Source: Sphingomonadaceae bacterium | GTDB taxonomy: Bacteria > Pseudomonadota > Alphaproteobacteria > Sphingomonadales > Sphingomonadaceae | DNA length: 11,015 nucleotides | NCBI GenBank assembly: GCA_947442095.1 | Contig: CANEVG010000084.1 | Span: 1-11,015, forward strand | Reading direction: 5' to 3' | In this document: in pieces, positions 1 to 6,742 of the stretch | How positions within the stretch are numbered: the stretch's first letter is position 1 | Layout: each line of letters starts with the position of its first letter | Notes under the pieces: model-generated | Databases searched by the model: none | Told to the model about the DNA's origin: nothing | The model's input: the letters and a program-made list of their open reading frames with translations, nothing else | Translations under genes and position numbers: made by a program

Positions 1-2
1 AG

Positions 3-293
3 GCGGGCGATAAGGTCATCATGTGGTACCTTTCGGCCAACCGCGACGAGACCGTTTTCGAAAACCCCGACAAGCTGATCATCGATCGGCCCAATGCGCG
101 TCGTCATCTCTCGTTCGGTCACGGCATTCACCGCTGCGTCGGTGCGCGTTTGGCTGAACTGCAGCTGCGCGTGCTGCTGGAGGAAATGCACGAGCGGAAG
201 ATGCGCGTGCGCGTGGCGGGTGACGTGACGCGGGTTCGGGCCAACTTCGTTCACGGCTTCCGCAAGCTGGAAGTGGAACTGGAGAAGCGCTGA
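3..293 (+). CDS. Cytochrome P450, C-terminal part (CYP153-like), truncated by window edge
   Basis: This is the C-terminal end of a cytochrome P450, a haem-thiolate monooxygenase that needs a ferredoxin and reductase as electron donors. The reading frame is open from the first bases, so the gene begins outside the window. The haem-binding loop FGHGIHRCVG is complete; its cysteine, the axial haem ligand, is encoded at 135-137. Upstream, the segment WYLSANRDE and the run ending RRHLSFGHG match the region before the haem loop in soluble bacterial class I P450s. The tail NFVHGFRKL resembles the C-terminus of CYP153-type alkane/terpene hydroxylases as I remember them. Membership in the P450 superfamily is certain; the CYP153-like assignment and an alkane or terpene substrate are inference, because the substrate-recognition regions are not in the window. 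No redox partner gene is visible. Confidence 0.93.
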   Translation, partial: AGDKVIMWYLSANRDETVFENPDKLIIDRPNARRHLSFGHGIHRCVGARLAELQLRVLLEEMHERKMRVRVAGDVTRVRANFVHGFRKLEVELEKR

Positions 294-473
294 GCGGCCA
301 CGGTCAGGGCCAGTTCAGTGGGCTAGGTCCACACACGGCATTCGACCCGCCAGTGCGCTTCTGCCCCCTCCTCCGGCTCACCGCGCGGGACGCTGCCCCG
401 CTACTCGGTTGCGGCACTGTGCAAGGCGTGGGATTGTAACCGAACGTCCGGCCAGCACGAACTGGAAGCCAAG
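294..473. other. Intergenic gap between P450 and msrB, no clear element
   Basis: These 180 bases hold no convincing ORF or RNA gene. Only short GC-rich complementary stretches are visible, such as GCGGG against CCCGC around 386-402, too weak to call a terminator. A promoter for msrB presumably lies here, but I could not pick out a reliable -35/-10 pair. Confidence 0.4.
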
Positions 474-962
474 ATGCCATCCCGCCGCAATTTCATCGTT
501 TTCCTCGTCTCGACCGCTGCCATGACCGCTGCCAGCGCTTGCGGCGCACCGGCCTCCGCTTCGCGCAAGGGCACCTTCCCGCTGCGCCGCACCGAGGGCG
601 AATGGCGCAAGCTGCTGACGCCGGCGCAGTTCTACATCCTGCGCGAGGAAGGGACCGAACGGCCCTTCACCTCCGGGCTGCTGAAGGAACATCGCAAGGG
701 CACCTTCACTTGCGCAGCGGACGGCATGGCCGTGTTCGCCTCCAGCACCAAATTCGACAGCGGCACCGGCTGGCCCAGCTTCTGGTCCCCGATCAAGGGC
801 GGGGTCGGCACTTCCAGCGACACCTCGTTCGGCATGACCCGAACCGAAGTGCACTGCATGCGCTGCGGGGGCCATCTCGGCCATGTGTTCGATGATGGCC
901 CCCCGCCAACGGGCAAGCGCTACTGCATCAATGGCGATGCGCTGAAGTTCACGCCGATCTGA
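474..962 (+). CDS. msrB: Peptide-methionine (R)-S-oxide reductase MsrB, Tat-type signal
   Basis: MsrB reduces methionine-R-sulfoxide in oxidised proteins. The 162-residue product starts with a twin-arginine signal: SRRNFI at 3-8, a hydrophobic stretch to about 20, then ASAC (20-23), a possible signal peptidase I site or a weak lipobox. It is therefore probably periplasmic. The SelR/MsrB fold follows: TERPF (61-65), KFDSGTGWPSF (93-103), CMRCGGHLGHVFDDGP (128-143) and the catalytic RYCIN with Cys151. Two departures from the usual family pattern can be seen. The first zinc pair, normally CxxC, reads C80-A-A-D83, so one ligand is Asp or the site is lost. The position of the resolving cysteine in GCGWPSF-type enzymes is Thr98. 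Recycling may use Cys80 or act directly on the sulfenic acid. A GGAAG at 464-468 lies five bases before the ATG. No MsrA gene is next to it. Confidence 0.93.
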   Translation: MPSRRNFIVFLVSTAAMTAASACGAPASASRKGTFPLRRTEGEWRKLLTPAQFYILREEGTERPFTSGLLKEHRKGTFTCAADGMAVFASSTKFDSGTGWPSFWSPIKGGVGTSSDTSFGMTRTEVHCMRCGGHLGHVFDDGPPPTGKRYCINGDALKFTPI

Positions 963-1010
963 TTCCGTTTTGCTATCCCCGTGCGCCGCGCTGTGGCAAG
1001 CGCGGCTGCG

Positions 1011-1985
1011 ATGCGTGCATTCAAACTGGCCTTGCTGTTCCTTGCGCTTGTGCCTGCCGTTTACTTGCGCGCGCCCAAGCCGCTGACGGTGCTCGATGCC
1101 CGCGTCGGCCTGACCGACTTGATGCCGGCGCTGCGCGGCGCAGGCTCACACCTGGAAACGGGCGGGTTGACGCTTGCCGGTGCGTGGGAGTTGACCGGGA
1201 TGCACCGCGATTTCGGCAGTTATTCAGGGCTCGCGCAGACAAATGGCGGCTTTGTTGCGGTGGGTGACCGGGGCGGCGTGCTATGGTTCCCGCGTCCGGA
1301 CCAGCCGGGTCGGTGGCGTACGCAACTCACCCGGTTGGTCGATCTCGATTGGCGCAAGCACCGCTTTGATACCGATGCGGAGTCGGTCGCGGTGGAGCCA
1401 AAGACCGGCGAGCTGCTGGTGGGCTTTGAAGATTCATCTGCCCTGGAGCGCTTTAGCCCGGATCTCGCGAAGCGGACGCGGATTGCCCTCCCCGTGCTCC
1501 GCGAGTGGCCCGATAACGAGGGGCCTGAAGCAATGACGCGGCTGGCGGATGGGCGCACGGTAATCGTGGGCGAAGTCTATGCCCGGTGGCTGGACAGGAC
1601 CCTGCATCCCGCGCTGGTGTTCCCCAGCCTGCCGCGCCCTTACGAGCAGCCTGCTCGGTTCACCCTGCGCATGCCGCCTGGCTATCGCCCGGCTGAACTG
1701 ACGCAGATGCCTGATGGGCGGCTGCTCGTGCTGGGGCGGGGGTTCAGCCTTGTAGGTTTCCGCTCGGTGATAGCGGTGTTCGCGCCGTCCGATATCCACG
1801 CAGGCGCCACAATTGCTCCGCGCGTTCTCTCGCAGATCAATGATCCAGGGATTCGCGAGAACTATGAGGGAATGACGGTCACGCGCGAGGCTGACGGCGG
1901 CCAGGCAATCTGGCTGATTTCAGATAACAACCAGATGGTTTGGGCGCAGCGAACCCTCTTGCTCAAGCTGCGCTTCAAACCCTAG
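1011..1985 (+). CDS. Secreted esterase-like/phytase-like beta-propeller family protein
   Basis: This is a predicted exported protein of the 'esterase-like activity of phytase' type (Pfam Phytase-like, PF13449). The substrate is unknown. Counted from the ATG at 1011 it has 324 residues. MRAFK is followed by a hydrophobic segment at about 6-19, a signal peptide or N-terminal anchor. Family-like motifs are FGSYSGLA (68-75), AVGDRG (83-88), DTDAESVAVEP (120-130), DNEGPEAM (168-175), NYEGMTV (284-290) and LISDNN (303-308). These acidic, glycine-rich motifs recur around a propeller-like fold and usually bind metal. A GTG at 981 would add ten residues ahead of the signal peptide. I prefer 1011 because it gives a normal n-region, although neither start has a good ribosome-binding site. 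The gene lies 48 bases after msrB and may be co-transcribed with it. A hairpin directly after its stop closes the unit. Confidence 0.8.
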   Translation: MRAFKLALLFLALVPAVYLRAPKPLTVLDARVGLTDLMPALRGAGSHLETGGLTLAGAWELTGMHRDFGSYSGLAQTNGGFVAVGDRGGVLWFPRPDQPGRWRTQLTRLVDLDWRKHRFDTDAESVAVEPKTGELLVGFEDSSALERFSPDLAKRTRIALPVLREWPDNEGPEAMTRLADGRTVIVGEVYARWLDRTLHPALVFPSLPRPYEQPARFTLRMPPGYRPAELTQMPDGRLLVLGRGFSLVGFRSVIAVFAPSDIHAGATIAPRVLSQINDPGIRENYEGMTVTREADGGQAIWLISDNNQMVWAQRTLLLKLRFKP

Positions 1986-1986
1986 C

Positions 1987-2010
1987 GGCGGGCGAACGGC
2001 TTCACCCGCC
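1987..2010. terminator. Bidirectional terminator-like hairpin between convergent genes
   Basis: GGCGGG (1987-1992) pairs with CCCGCC (2005-2010). After one mismatch, GAA pairs with TTC, closing a four-base loop CGGC. It sits in the 31-base gap between the stops of the plus-strand phytase-like gene and minus-strand rpmB, so it could serve both. The flanking T-tract is weak in both directions (AAATAG on one side, GGGTTT on the other). Confidence 0.6.
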
Positions 2011-2016
2011 AAATAG

Positions 2017-2301
2017 TCAGGCAGCGACGGCCTTGGCCAGTTCGCGCTTCACTTTCAGCGCGCGCGGGCTGAGCTTTGTGTCAGCCTGCTTGAGAAGCCA
2101 GTTGTCGAGGCCGCCGTTATGCTCGACCGAGCGCAAACCATGCGTCGAAACGCGGAATTTGAAGCTGCGGTCCAGCTTTTCTGACATGAGCGTGACGTTC
2201 TGCAGGTTCGGCAGGAACAGACGCTTGGTCTTGTTGTTGGCGTGGCTCACGTTGTGACCGACTTGGCGGCCCTTACCGGTCAGTTCGCAGATGCGCGACA
2301 T
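2017..2301 (-). CDS. rpmB: 50S ribosomal protein L28
   Basis: L28 is a structural protein of the large ribosomal subunit. The 94-residue product starts MSRICELTGKG and carries the typical VSHANNKTKRLFLPNLQ block at about 16-32, followed by LRVSTHG-like sequence near the middle (FRVSTHGLRS). The frame stays open upstream to 2388, but the internal ATG at 2301 is the right start because MSR-C-x-TGK is the universal N-terminus of the family. The length fits alphaproteobacterial L28, which has a longer C-terminus than the E. coli protein. Only one cysteine (C5) is present, so this is the zinc-free form. The gene stands alone, converges on the preceding plus-strand gene and diverges from tadA. It is not next to rpmG, which is common in alphaproteobacteria. 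Confidence 0.96.
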   Translation of the reverse strand: MSRICELTGKGRQVGHNVSHANNKTKRLFLPNLQNVTLMSEKLDRSFKFRVSTHGLRSVEHNGGLDNWLLKQADTKLSPRALKVKRELAKAVAA

Positions 2302-2426
2302 GGCTGAAAACTCGCTAGAATGGATACGATCATGGATCGGGAAGGGCGCGCTCTTGCCGATCTTGGGTGCGAAGTCAAGGATTCGCATGTTGCGCTATGC
2401 GCCCAAGGCGCGCTAGCCGGAATGCG
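2302..2426. promoter_or_regulatory. Divergent intergenic region rpmB/tadA
   Basis: These 125 bases separate two outward-facing genes and should hold both promoters. On the minus strand TTGACT (2378-2373) is a fair -35 match for rpmB, but no good -10 stands at the right distance. For tadA I see nothing better than weak matches. CCGGA at 2417-2421 is a poor ribosome-binding site before the tadA ATG at 2427. Confidence 0.3.
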
Positions 2427-2882
2427 ATGACCCGCTGGCCTCTTCCCGCTTCAATGCGCGCCGCGCTGGATGCTGCCGCGCAGGCCGCCAGAGCAGGCGA
2501 AGTGCCCATCGGGGCGGTGATCGTCAAGGACGGTGTGGTGATCGCCTCTGCGCACAACATGCCGCGCGCCGATCATGATCCGACCGCTCATGCCGAAGTT
2601 CTCGCGATTCGCGCCGCCGCCGCTGCGCTCTTGCAGGAACGGCTGACAGGTTGCGAGCTGTGGGTCACGCTGGAGCCCTGCGCGATGTGTGCGGGCGCGA
2701 TTGTCCATGCGCGGCTGGACCGGGTCTATTATGCTGCCAGTGACCCCAAGGGCGGCGCGGTGGAGCACGGCGCGCGGGTGTTTGATGCACCTGGCTGCCT
2801 GCACCGGCCTGAAGTCTATTCGGGCATTGGCGAGGCGGAGGCGGCGGAACTGCTCAGGGGCTTTTTCCGGGAGCGGCGTTAG
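2427..2882 (+). CDS. tadA: tRNA-specific adenosine deaminase TadA
   Basis: TadA converts adenosine 34 of tRNA-Arg(ACG) to inosine, which is needed to read CGN codons. From the ATG at 2427 the protein has 151 residues, usual for TadA. An in-frame GTG at 2367 would add 20 unrelated residues. The cytidine/deoxycytidylate deaminase zinc motifs are complete: VPIGAV (26-31), HAE at 55-57 (His zinc ligand, Glu57 general acid/base) and PCAMC at 84-88 (Cys85 and Cys88 as zinc ligands). The substrate-side residues in SAHN (41-44) and DPTAHAE (51-57) also match TadA rather than guanine or cytosine deaminases. The tail ends FFRERR, as is typical. The stop TAG overlaps the convergent RNase T2 stop: the two CDSs share four bases. 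Confidence 0.94.
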   Translation: MTRWPLPASMRAALDAAAQAARAGEVPIGAVIVKDGVVIASAHNMPRADHDPTAHAEVLAIRAAAAALLQERLTGCELWVTLEPCAMCAGAIVHARLDRVYYAASDPKGGAVEHGARVFDAPGCLHRPEVYSGIGEAEAAELLRGFFRERR

Positions 2883-3589
2883 GAGCCGCGCCAGATTTTT
2901 AGCGTTTCGCGATCATCCGCGCCGCGATCGGCGCAAGGTGCTGGCATGAAGTCCTTGCCGTAGCAGATGCGCACTTCCTGCAGCCAGCCACGCCCGTTGG
3001 CCGATATGCGGATGGCATGGGCAGGTAGGAAGGGAGTGCCTTTGCGCAGCGCGGCGCGCAGATCGCCTGCGGTGAGGCCCGGGCGGCGCGAGAGGCCGAT
3101 CATGTCGGGAAAGCGCAACGACCCGAACAGCGTGGCCCCGGCCTTGAAATACCCCTCGGGCGAGCGCGCCATACAGGTGCCGTGTTTGGCCCATTCGTGG
3201 GTGAGCAGATAGGGCGAGGGGGTCATGCACAAGTTGCGGCGCAGCGTTTCGGCGGCCACCGGCTTCGCGCCGCACCACTGCGGCCAGCGCCCCGGCTCGG
3301 CTTCGGGCCAGAGGCCGTGAAGGATGAATCCGAAATGCCCCATCTGCCCGCTACATTGCAGCGCAGAGCGGCCATCGTCCCCGTTGCCGCGGCAGAACTC
3401 GGGTGACCAGCTTAGCGCCAGCGTATAGCCCCGGATCGGCAGCGCGCGGCGTGGGCCATCGGGCTGGGGTAGGGCTGGGACTTCGATCTGCGGCGGCAGG
3501 CGGCATTGGAGAGCTTGTCCCTGTGCCGTGCCTGAAAACAGGGTTTGAAGGGCGAGCAGGGCGCCTGAAAGGGGAGCCCTCAATCTCAC
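2879..3589 (-). CDS. Secreted ribonuclease T2 family protein
   Basis: This is a T2-family endoribonuclease, which cleaves RNA through a 2',3'-cyclic phosphate and usually acts in the periplasm or outside the cell. Both catalytic blocks are intact: CAS I GFILHGLWPE (87-96, His91) and CAS II HEWAKHGTC (131-139, with His131, Glu132 and His136). Eight cysteines (29, 66, 79, 106, 121, 139, 209, 219) would allow disulfides. The GTG at 3589 gives 236 residues and a signal peptide, MRLRAPLSGALLALQ onward with cleavage likely after AQGQA (26). The frame is open further upstream, but that part overlaps nadC and lacks a signal peptide. The start overlaps the nadC stop as GTGA, pointing to translational coupling. 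Possible roles are scavenging external RNA for phosphate or nucleosides, or defence against foreign RNA; nothing here decides between them. Confidence 0.92.
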   Translation of the reverse strand: MRLRAPLSGALLALQTLFSGTAQGQALQCRLPPQIEVPALPQPDGPRRALPIRGYTLALSWSPEFCRGNGDDGRSALQCSGQMGHFGFILHGLWPEAEPGRWPQWCGAKPVAAETLRRNLCMTPSPYLLTHEWAKHGTCMARSPEGYFKAGATLFGSLRFPDMIGLSRRPGLTAGDLRAALRKGTPFLPAHAIRISANGRGWLQEVRICYGKDFMPAPCADRGADDRETLKIWRGS

Positions 3590-4449
3590 AGCGGCCTGAA
3601 ATCCAGCCCAATATCGGCAGCCGGTGCGCTTTGCGTCAGGCGGCCGACCGAGACGTAGTCCACCCCCGAGGCGGCAATTGCGCCGATGGTATCGAGCCGC
3701 ACGCCGCCTGAGGCCTCGCACGGCACGCGGCCCGCGACGAGCGCGACAGCCTCGCGCAGCAAGTCCGGTCCCATGTTGTCGAGCAGCAGGCGGGTTGCCC
3801 CGGCCTCAAGCGCGGGTTCGATCTGGTCGATGCGGTCGACTTCGCAGATCACGTCGGCCACGCCTGCGCCCAGCGCGCGGCGCACCGCTTCGGCCACCCC
3901 GCCCGCGACAAGCACGTGATTATCCTTGATCATTGCGGCGTCCCACAGCCCCATGCGGTGGTTGTGCCCGCCGCCCGTGCGCACCGCGTATTTCTCGAGG
4001 TGGCGCAGGCCGGGAATGGTTTTGCGCGTGTCGAGCAGCCTGGCGCGCGTCTCGCCCATAGCATCGACATAGCTGCGGGTGAGCGTCGCCACGCCAGAGA
4101 GGTGCTGCACGGTGTTAAGCGCGCTGCGTTCGGCGGTCAGCATGGCGCGGGCATTGCCGGTGAGGCGCATCAGCGCGGTGCCGGGAATGACCTGCGCGCC
4201 TTCCGCTAAAAGGATTTCGATCTCCATCGCTGGATCGAGCGCACGGAAGAATGCGGCGGCGATGGGGAGGCCACAAACACTGATGGCATCACGGCTGTCC
4301 ATGACCCCGGCAAAGCGCGCGTCTGCCGGAATCACGCTTTCGCAGGTCACGTCATGCCCACCGCCAGGGAGGCCTTCGCCGAGATCCTCGGCCAGCGTGG
4401 CGTTAACAAAAGCGTCCAGGTCAAAGCCGGGTATGGTAAAAGCAATCAT
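3586..4449 (-). CDS. nadC: Nicotinate-nucleotide pyrophosphorylase (carboxylating), QPRTase
   Basis: NadC makes nicotinate mononucleotide from quinolinate and PRPP, releasing CO2 and pyrophosphate, in cytoplasmic de novo NAD synthesis. The 287-residue product matches the family length. Characteristic motifs are EDLGEG (21-26), TAERSALN (105-112, with the substrate-binding Arg108), DTRKTIPGLR (140-149), TGGGHNHRMGL (158-168), IKDNH (174-178), CEV (202-204), LLLDNM (221-226) and ASGGVRL (246-252), together covering the quinolinate and PRPP sites. nadA and nadB are not in the window. The start has no obvious Shine-Dalgarno; its leader on the minus strand contains CACCTCCT instead. The gene is followed, with a 4-base overlap, by the RNase T2 gene, so the two form one transcription unit. 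Confidence 0.96.
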   Translation of the reverse strand: MIAFTIPGFDLDAFVNATLAEDLGEGLPGGGHDVTCESVIPADARFAGVMDSRDAISVCGLPIAAAFFRALDPAMEIEILLAEGAQVIPGTALMRLTGNARAMLTAERSALNTVQHLSGVATLTRSYVDAMGETRARLLDTRKTIPGLRHLEKYAVRTGGGHNHRMGLWDAAMIKDNHVLVAGGVAEAVRRALGAGVADVICEVDRIDQIEPALEAGATRLLLDNMGPDLLREAVALVAGRVPCEASGGVRLDTIGAIAASGVDYVSVGRLTQSAPAADIGLDFRPL

Positions 4450-4511
4450 GCTACGGGCTTACTCATGCGCGAACAACGTGTCGAGAGATCGCACAGGAGG
4501 TGACCAAAACC

Positions 4512-4607
4512 GGTTTCTCGCAGAGACACGGTGGAAGCCGGAAGATGGCAGAGATGCCGCACCTCATCTCTGCGATCTCTTTCTCCTCTGCGTCTCTGCG
4601 GGAAACC
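4512..4607. repeat. Nested palindromic intergenic element
   Basis: The 190-base gap between nadC and the response regulator holds a dyad. The outer arms 4512-4529 (GGTTTCTCGCAGAGACAC) and 4590-4607 are complementary at 16 of 18 positions. Inside lies a perfect 9-bp stem, GCAGAGATG (4548-4556) with CATCTCTGC (4565-4573), around an 8-base loop. CGCAGAGA/TCTCTGCG units recur across the element on alternating strands. It is non-coding and lies downstream of the response regulator and upstream of nadC, so it might end the two-component transcript. Its repeated CAGAGA texture looks like a dispersed intergenic palindrome rather than a simple terminator; that part is inference. Confidence 0.65.
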
Positions 4608-4639
4608 TGATCAAGAGCCTGCGGCGCAATCCCGAGCCA

Positions 4640-5437
4640 TCAGTGCACGAAGCGCGCCACCACATCGCGGTAGGAGCGCGAGACTTTCACTTCAGAGCCG
4701 CTGTCGAGCACGAGAAAGCATTCGCCGTTGGTGTGGGGCTTGACCTGGCGGACGCGGTCGAGGTTGACGATCTTCGAGCGGTGGACCCGCTGGAACACGC
4801 GGGGATCAAGCCGGCGCTCAAGGTCCTTCATCGTTTCGCGCAGGATTAGCGAATTGTCGCCGGTGTAGATGCACATGTAGTCGCCCGCCGCTTCGATCCG
4901 CTCGATCGTATCAACATCGACGCGGAAAATCTGGCCGCGGTCCTTGATGTTGATGAGCTTCTCGAACCGGCCGATGGCGGGCTCGCTGTCGTCTGGCATC
5001 GCGTCCATTGCCTCGGGCGCTACTTCGTTGAGCACGGTCTTGAGCTTTTCGACTTCTTCCAGCCCGCGCTTTTCGGCAAGCCGCGTGCGTGCCCGGTCGA
5101 GCGCATCGGCAAGGCGCTCGGGTTCCACGGGCTTGAGCAAATAATCGACCGCATTGGCCTCGAACGCTTTCACGGCGTGTTCGGAATAGGCGGTGACGAA
5201 TACGAACAGCGGCGGCTCAATCTCCATCACGCCCTTGACCACGCTGAACCCGTCAAACCCCGGCATCTGGATGTCGAGGAACACCAGATCTGGCTTCTCG
5301 GTCTTGATCTTGCGGATCGCCTCGCGCCCGTTGGAGCAGGTTTCGATAACCTCGACGTCGGGATGCGCCTCGAGCCGTAGCTGGAGGCCCTGGATGGCGA
5401 GCTTCTCGTCGTCGACGAGGATCGTGCGAATGGTCAT
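4640..5437 (-). CDS. LytTR-type response regulator
   Basis: This is a DNA-binding response regulator of the LytR/AlgR class (265 residues). The receiver domain (about 3-118) has the acidic pair D9/D10, phospho-acceptor Asp55 in FLDIQMPG (53-60), Thr82 in VTAY and Lys102 in LLKP, all as expected. A charged linker (118-155) leads to a LytTR DNA-binding domain (about 158-262) with EAAGDYMCIY (182-191), FQRVHRSKIVNLDRV (215-229) and KVSRSYRDVV (251-260). It follows the histidine kinase gene after 56 bases on the same strand, so the two are an operon and a cognate pair. AAAGG about ten bases ahead of the ATG is a plausible ribosome-binding site. Target genes are unknown. LytTR regulators often act on neighbouring operons, so the divergent HD gene is one candidate. 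Confidence 0.93.
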   Translation of the reverse strand: MTIRTILVDDEKLAIQGLQLRLEAHPDVEVIETCSNGREAIRKIKTEKPDLVFLDIQMPGFDGFSVVKGVMEIEPPLFVFVTAYSEHAVKAFEANAVDYLLKPVEPERLADALDRARTRLAEKRGLEEVEKLKTVLNEVAPEAMDAMPDDSEPAIGRFEKLINIKDRGQIFRVDVDTIERIEAAGDYMCIYTGDNSLILRETMKDLERRLDPRVFQRVHRSKIVNLDRVRQVKPHTNGECFLVLDSGSEVKVSRSYRDVVARFVH

Positions 5438-5493
5438 GGACTACCTTTGCTTGGGGGCGTCGGGTTTGATTCGGATAGGTACCGGGCGGACCA

Positions 5494-6633
5494 TTATTGT
5501 GCTGCCTGCAGCGCGCGCGGCTGCGCCTCGCGTGCCTCGTACGGCAGCTCGAGCACCACTAAGAAGCCTCCACCCGGGCGTTCGCCAATCTCGAACCGCT
5601 GGTTCTCACCATAAGCCTGGGCGAGGCGGTCACGGATATTGGCTAGCCCGACCCGTGTTGAATCCGAAGTCGTGCTGCTTACGCCAAACAATGTCGAAGG
5701 GTCGGTGCCCGGTTGCAACCCCGGGCCGGTGTCGGACACGCTGACACGCAGCACCGGCCCGATGAGTTGCGCCGAAATGATGATCTGCGCGCCATCTTCC
5801 AGCGGGCTGACGGCATATTTTATCGCATTTTCGACCAAGGGCTGGAGCAGTAGCGACGGCATCAGCGCATCGCGCGTCTCGTCATCGATGCGGAATTCGG
5901 TCGCGAGGCGATCCTCGAAGCGCATCCGCTCGATATCGAGATAGAGCTTCAGCGTCTCCACCTCCTGCGCCACCGTCACGCGCCCGGTTGGCTCGTTGAT
6001 CAGGGTGTAGCGCAGGAACGCGGACAGACGGCTGAGCATGGCATTGGCCGGCTCGGTCTGCTTGAGCAGCACGAGCGTGGAGATCGAGTTCAGCGTGTTG
6101 AACAGGAAGTGCGGATTGAGCTGATAGCGCAGCATGGCCAGCTGGGCCGAGGTGGCCTGCGCTTCCAACCGGATCAGCTGATCGTTCTGCTCTTCCACCT
6201 GCACATAGAAGTTGATCGCATAATAGAGCGCGGACCATGCGCCGAGTAGCGTAAGATCGAGATAGAACACGCCCAAGAACAGCTGGGCGAAGCCGGAATC
6301 GCTGTCTGCGCGGTAAAGGCTGATCACCCATGCATCAACGAATGCATAGAGCCCTACCGCGATTGATAGCACCAGCGCCGTTACTCCCCAAGTGATCAGC
6401 GGCTGGCGATTGATCAGCGCACGATAAATCACCGAAAGGGTAAGCGAGATCGAGAAGCCGGTGATCGAGGCGATCAGCACGATGATGAGGAACGAAACGG
6501 GCTGCGCATTGGCGAGGCTGGACAACGCGCGCAGTAGCATTGCGCCGCCCCAGCCGAGCAGTTGCAAGCGCCAGAAAGCGCGGTTCTTGTTGCCGAAAAA
6601 CGGCGTCGGGCGCAGCGGCAGGTTCATTGCCAT
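5494..6633 (-). CDS. LytS-type membrane sensor histidine kinase
   Basis: This is an inner-membrane sensor kinase of the LytS/YpdA class, partner of the LytTR regulator downstream. From the ATG at 6633 it has 379 residues. Hydrophobic segments at about 22-38, 46-69, 80-105 and 116-143 suggest four membrane passes with hardly any periplasmic domain. A short coiled linker (145-165) precedes the His_kinase domain with RYQLNPHFLFNTLNS (169-183), His175 being the phospho-acceptor. The ATPase part has the N-box VENAIKY (267-273), G1 DTGPGL (301-306) and G2 VGLANIRDRL (328-337). The frame opens at a GTG at 6669. I chose the ATG at 6633 because MAMNLPLRP fits the family start better, and 6627 is also possible. 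With so little exposed sequence the signal is probably sensed within the membrane. It diverges from the HD-domain gene. Confidence 0.92.
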   Translation of the reverse strand: MAMNLPLRPTPFFGNKNRAFWRLQLLGWGGAMLLRALSSLANAQPVSFLIIVLIASITGFSISLTLSVIYRALINRQPLITWGVTALVLSIAVGLYAFVDAWVISLYRADSDSGFAQLFLGVFYLDLTLLGAWSALYYAINFYVQVEEQNDQLIRLEAQATSAQLAMLRYQLNPHFLFNTLNSISTLVLLKQTEPANAMLSRLSAFLRYTLINEPTGRVTVAQEVETLKLYLDIERMRFEDRLATEFRIDDETRDALMPSLLLQPLVENAIKYAVSPLEDGAQIIISAQLIGPVLRVSVSDTGPGLQPGTDPSTLFGVSSTTSDSTRVGLANIRDRLAQAYGENQRFEIGERPGGGFLVVLELPYEAREAQPRALQAAQ

Positions 6634-6742
6634 GGCCGGTTTGTAACGCGTTGTGACGACCAGCGCCACCTCGACAGCCTAAATGCAGGTCACTTGCAGC
6701 GGGGCGCAAATGCGCTAGCCTTGCCAAAACGGGAGATAAACG
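6634..6742. promoter_or_regulatory. Divergent intergenic region kinase/HD gene with AACGCGTT palindrome
   Basis: The gap holds the promoters for the two-component operon and the HD gene. A perfect 8-bp palindrome, AACGCGTT, lies at 6645-6652, a few bases ahead of the kinase ATG. GGGAG at 6731-6735 stands seven bases before the HD gene's ATG and is a good ribosome-binding site, which fixes that start. I could not identify a convincing -35/-10 pair or a paired LytTR site. Confidence 0.3.

Noticed and set aside
378..884. 168-codon minus-strand ORF opposite msrB
   Set aside because: It is Ala/Gly-rich and featureless, while the plus strand encodes an unmistakable MsrB.
4495..4503. Near-perfect Shine-Dalgarno AGGAGGTGA on the plus strand
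   Set aside because: No start codon follows within 5-12 bases, and the plus-strand ORF beginning at 4531 runs antisense into the response regulator with arginine/serine-rich, unstructured sequence.
4079..4849. 256-codon plus-strand ORF crossing nadC, the gap and the response regulator
   Set aside because: It spans two confirmed minus-strand genes and an intergenic palindrome and shows no domain.
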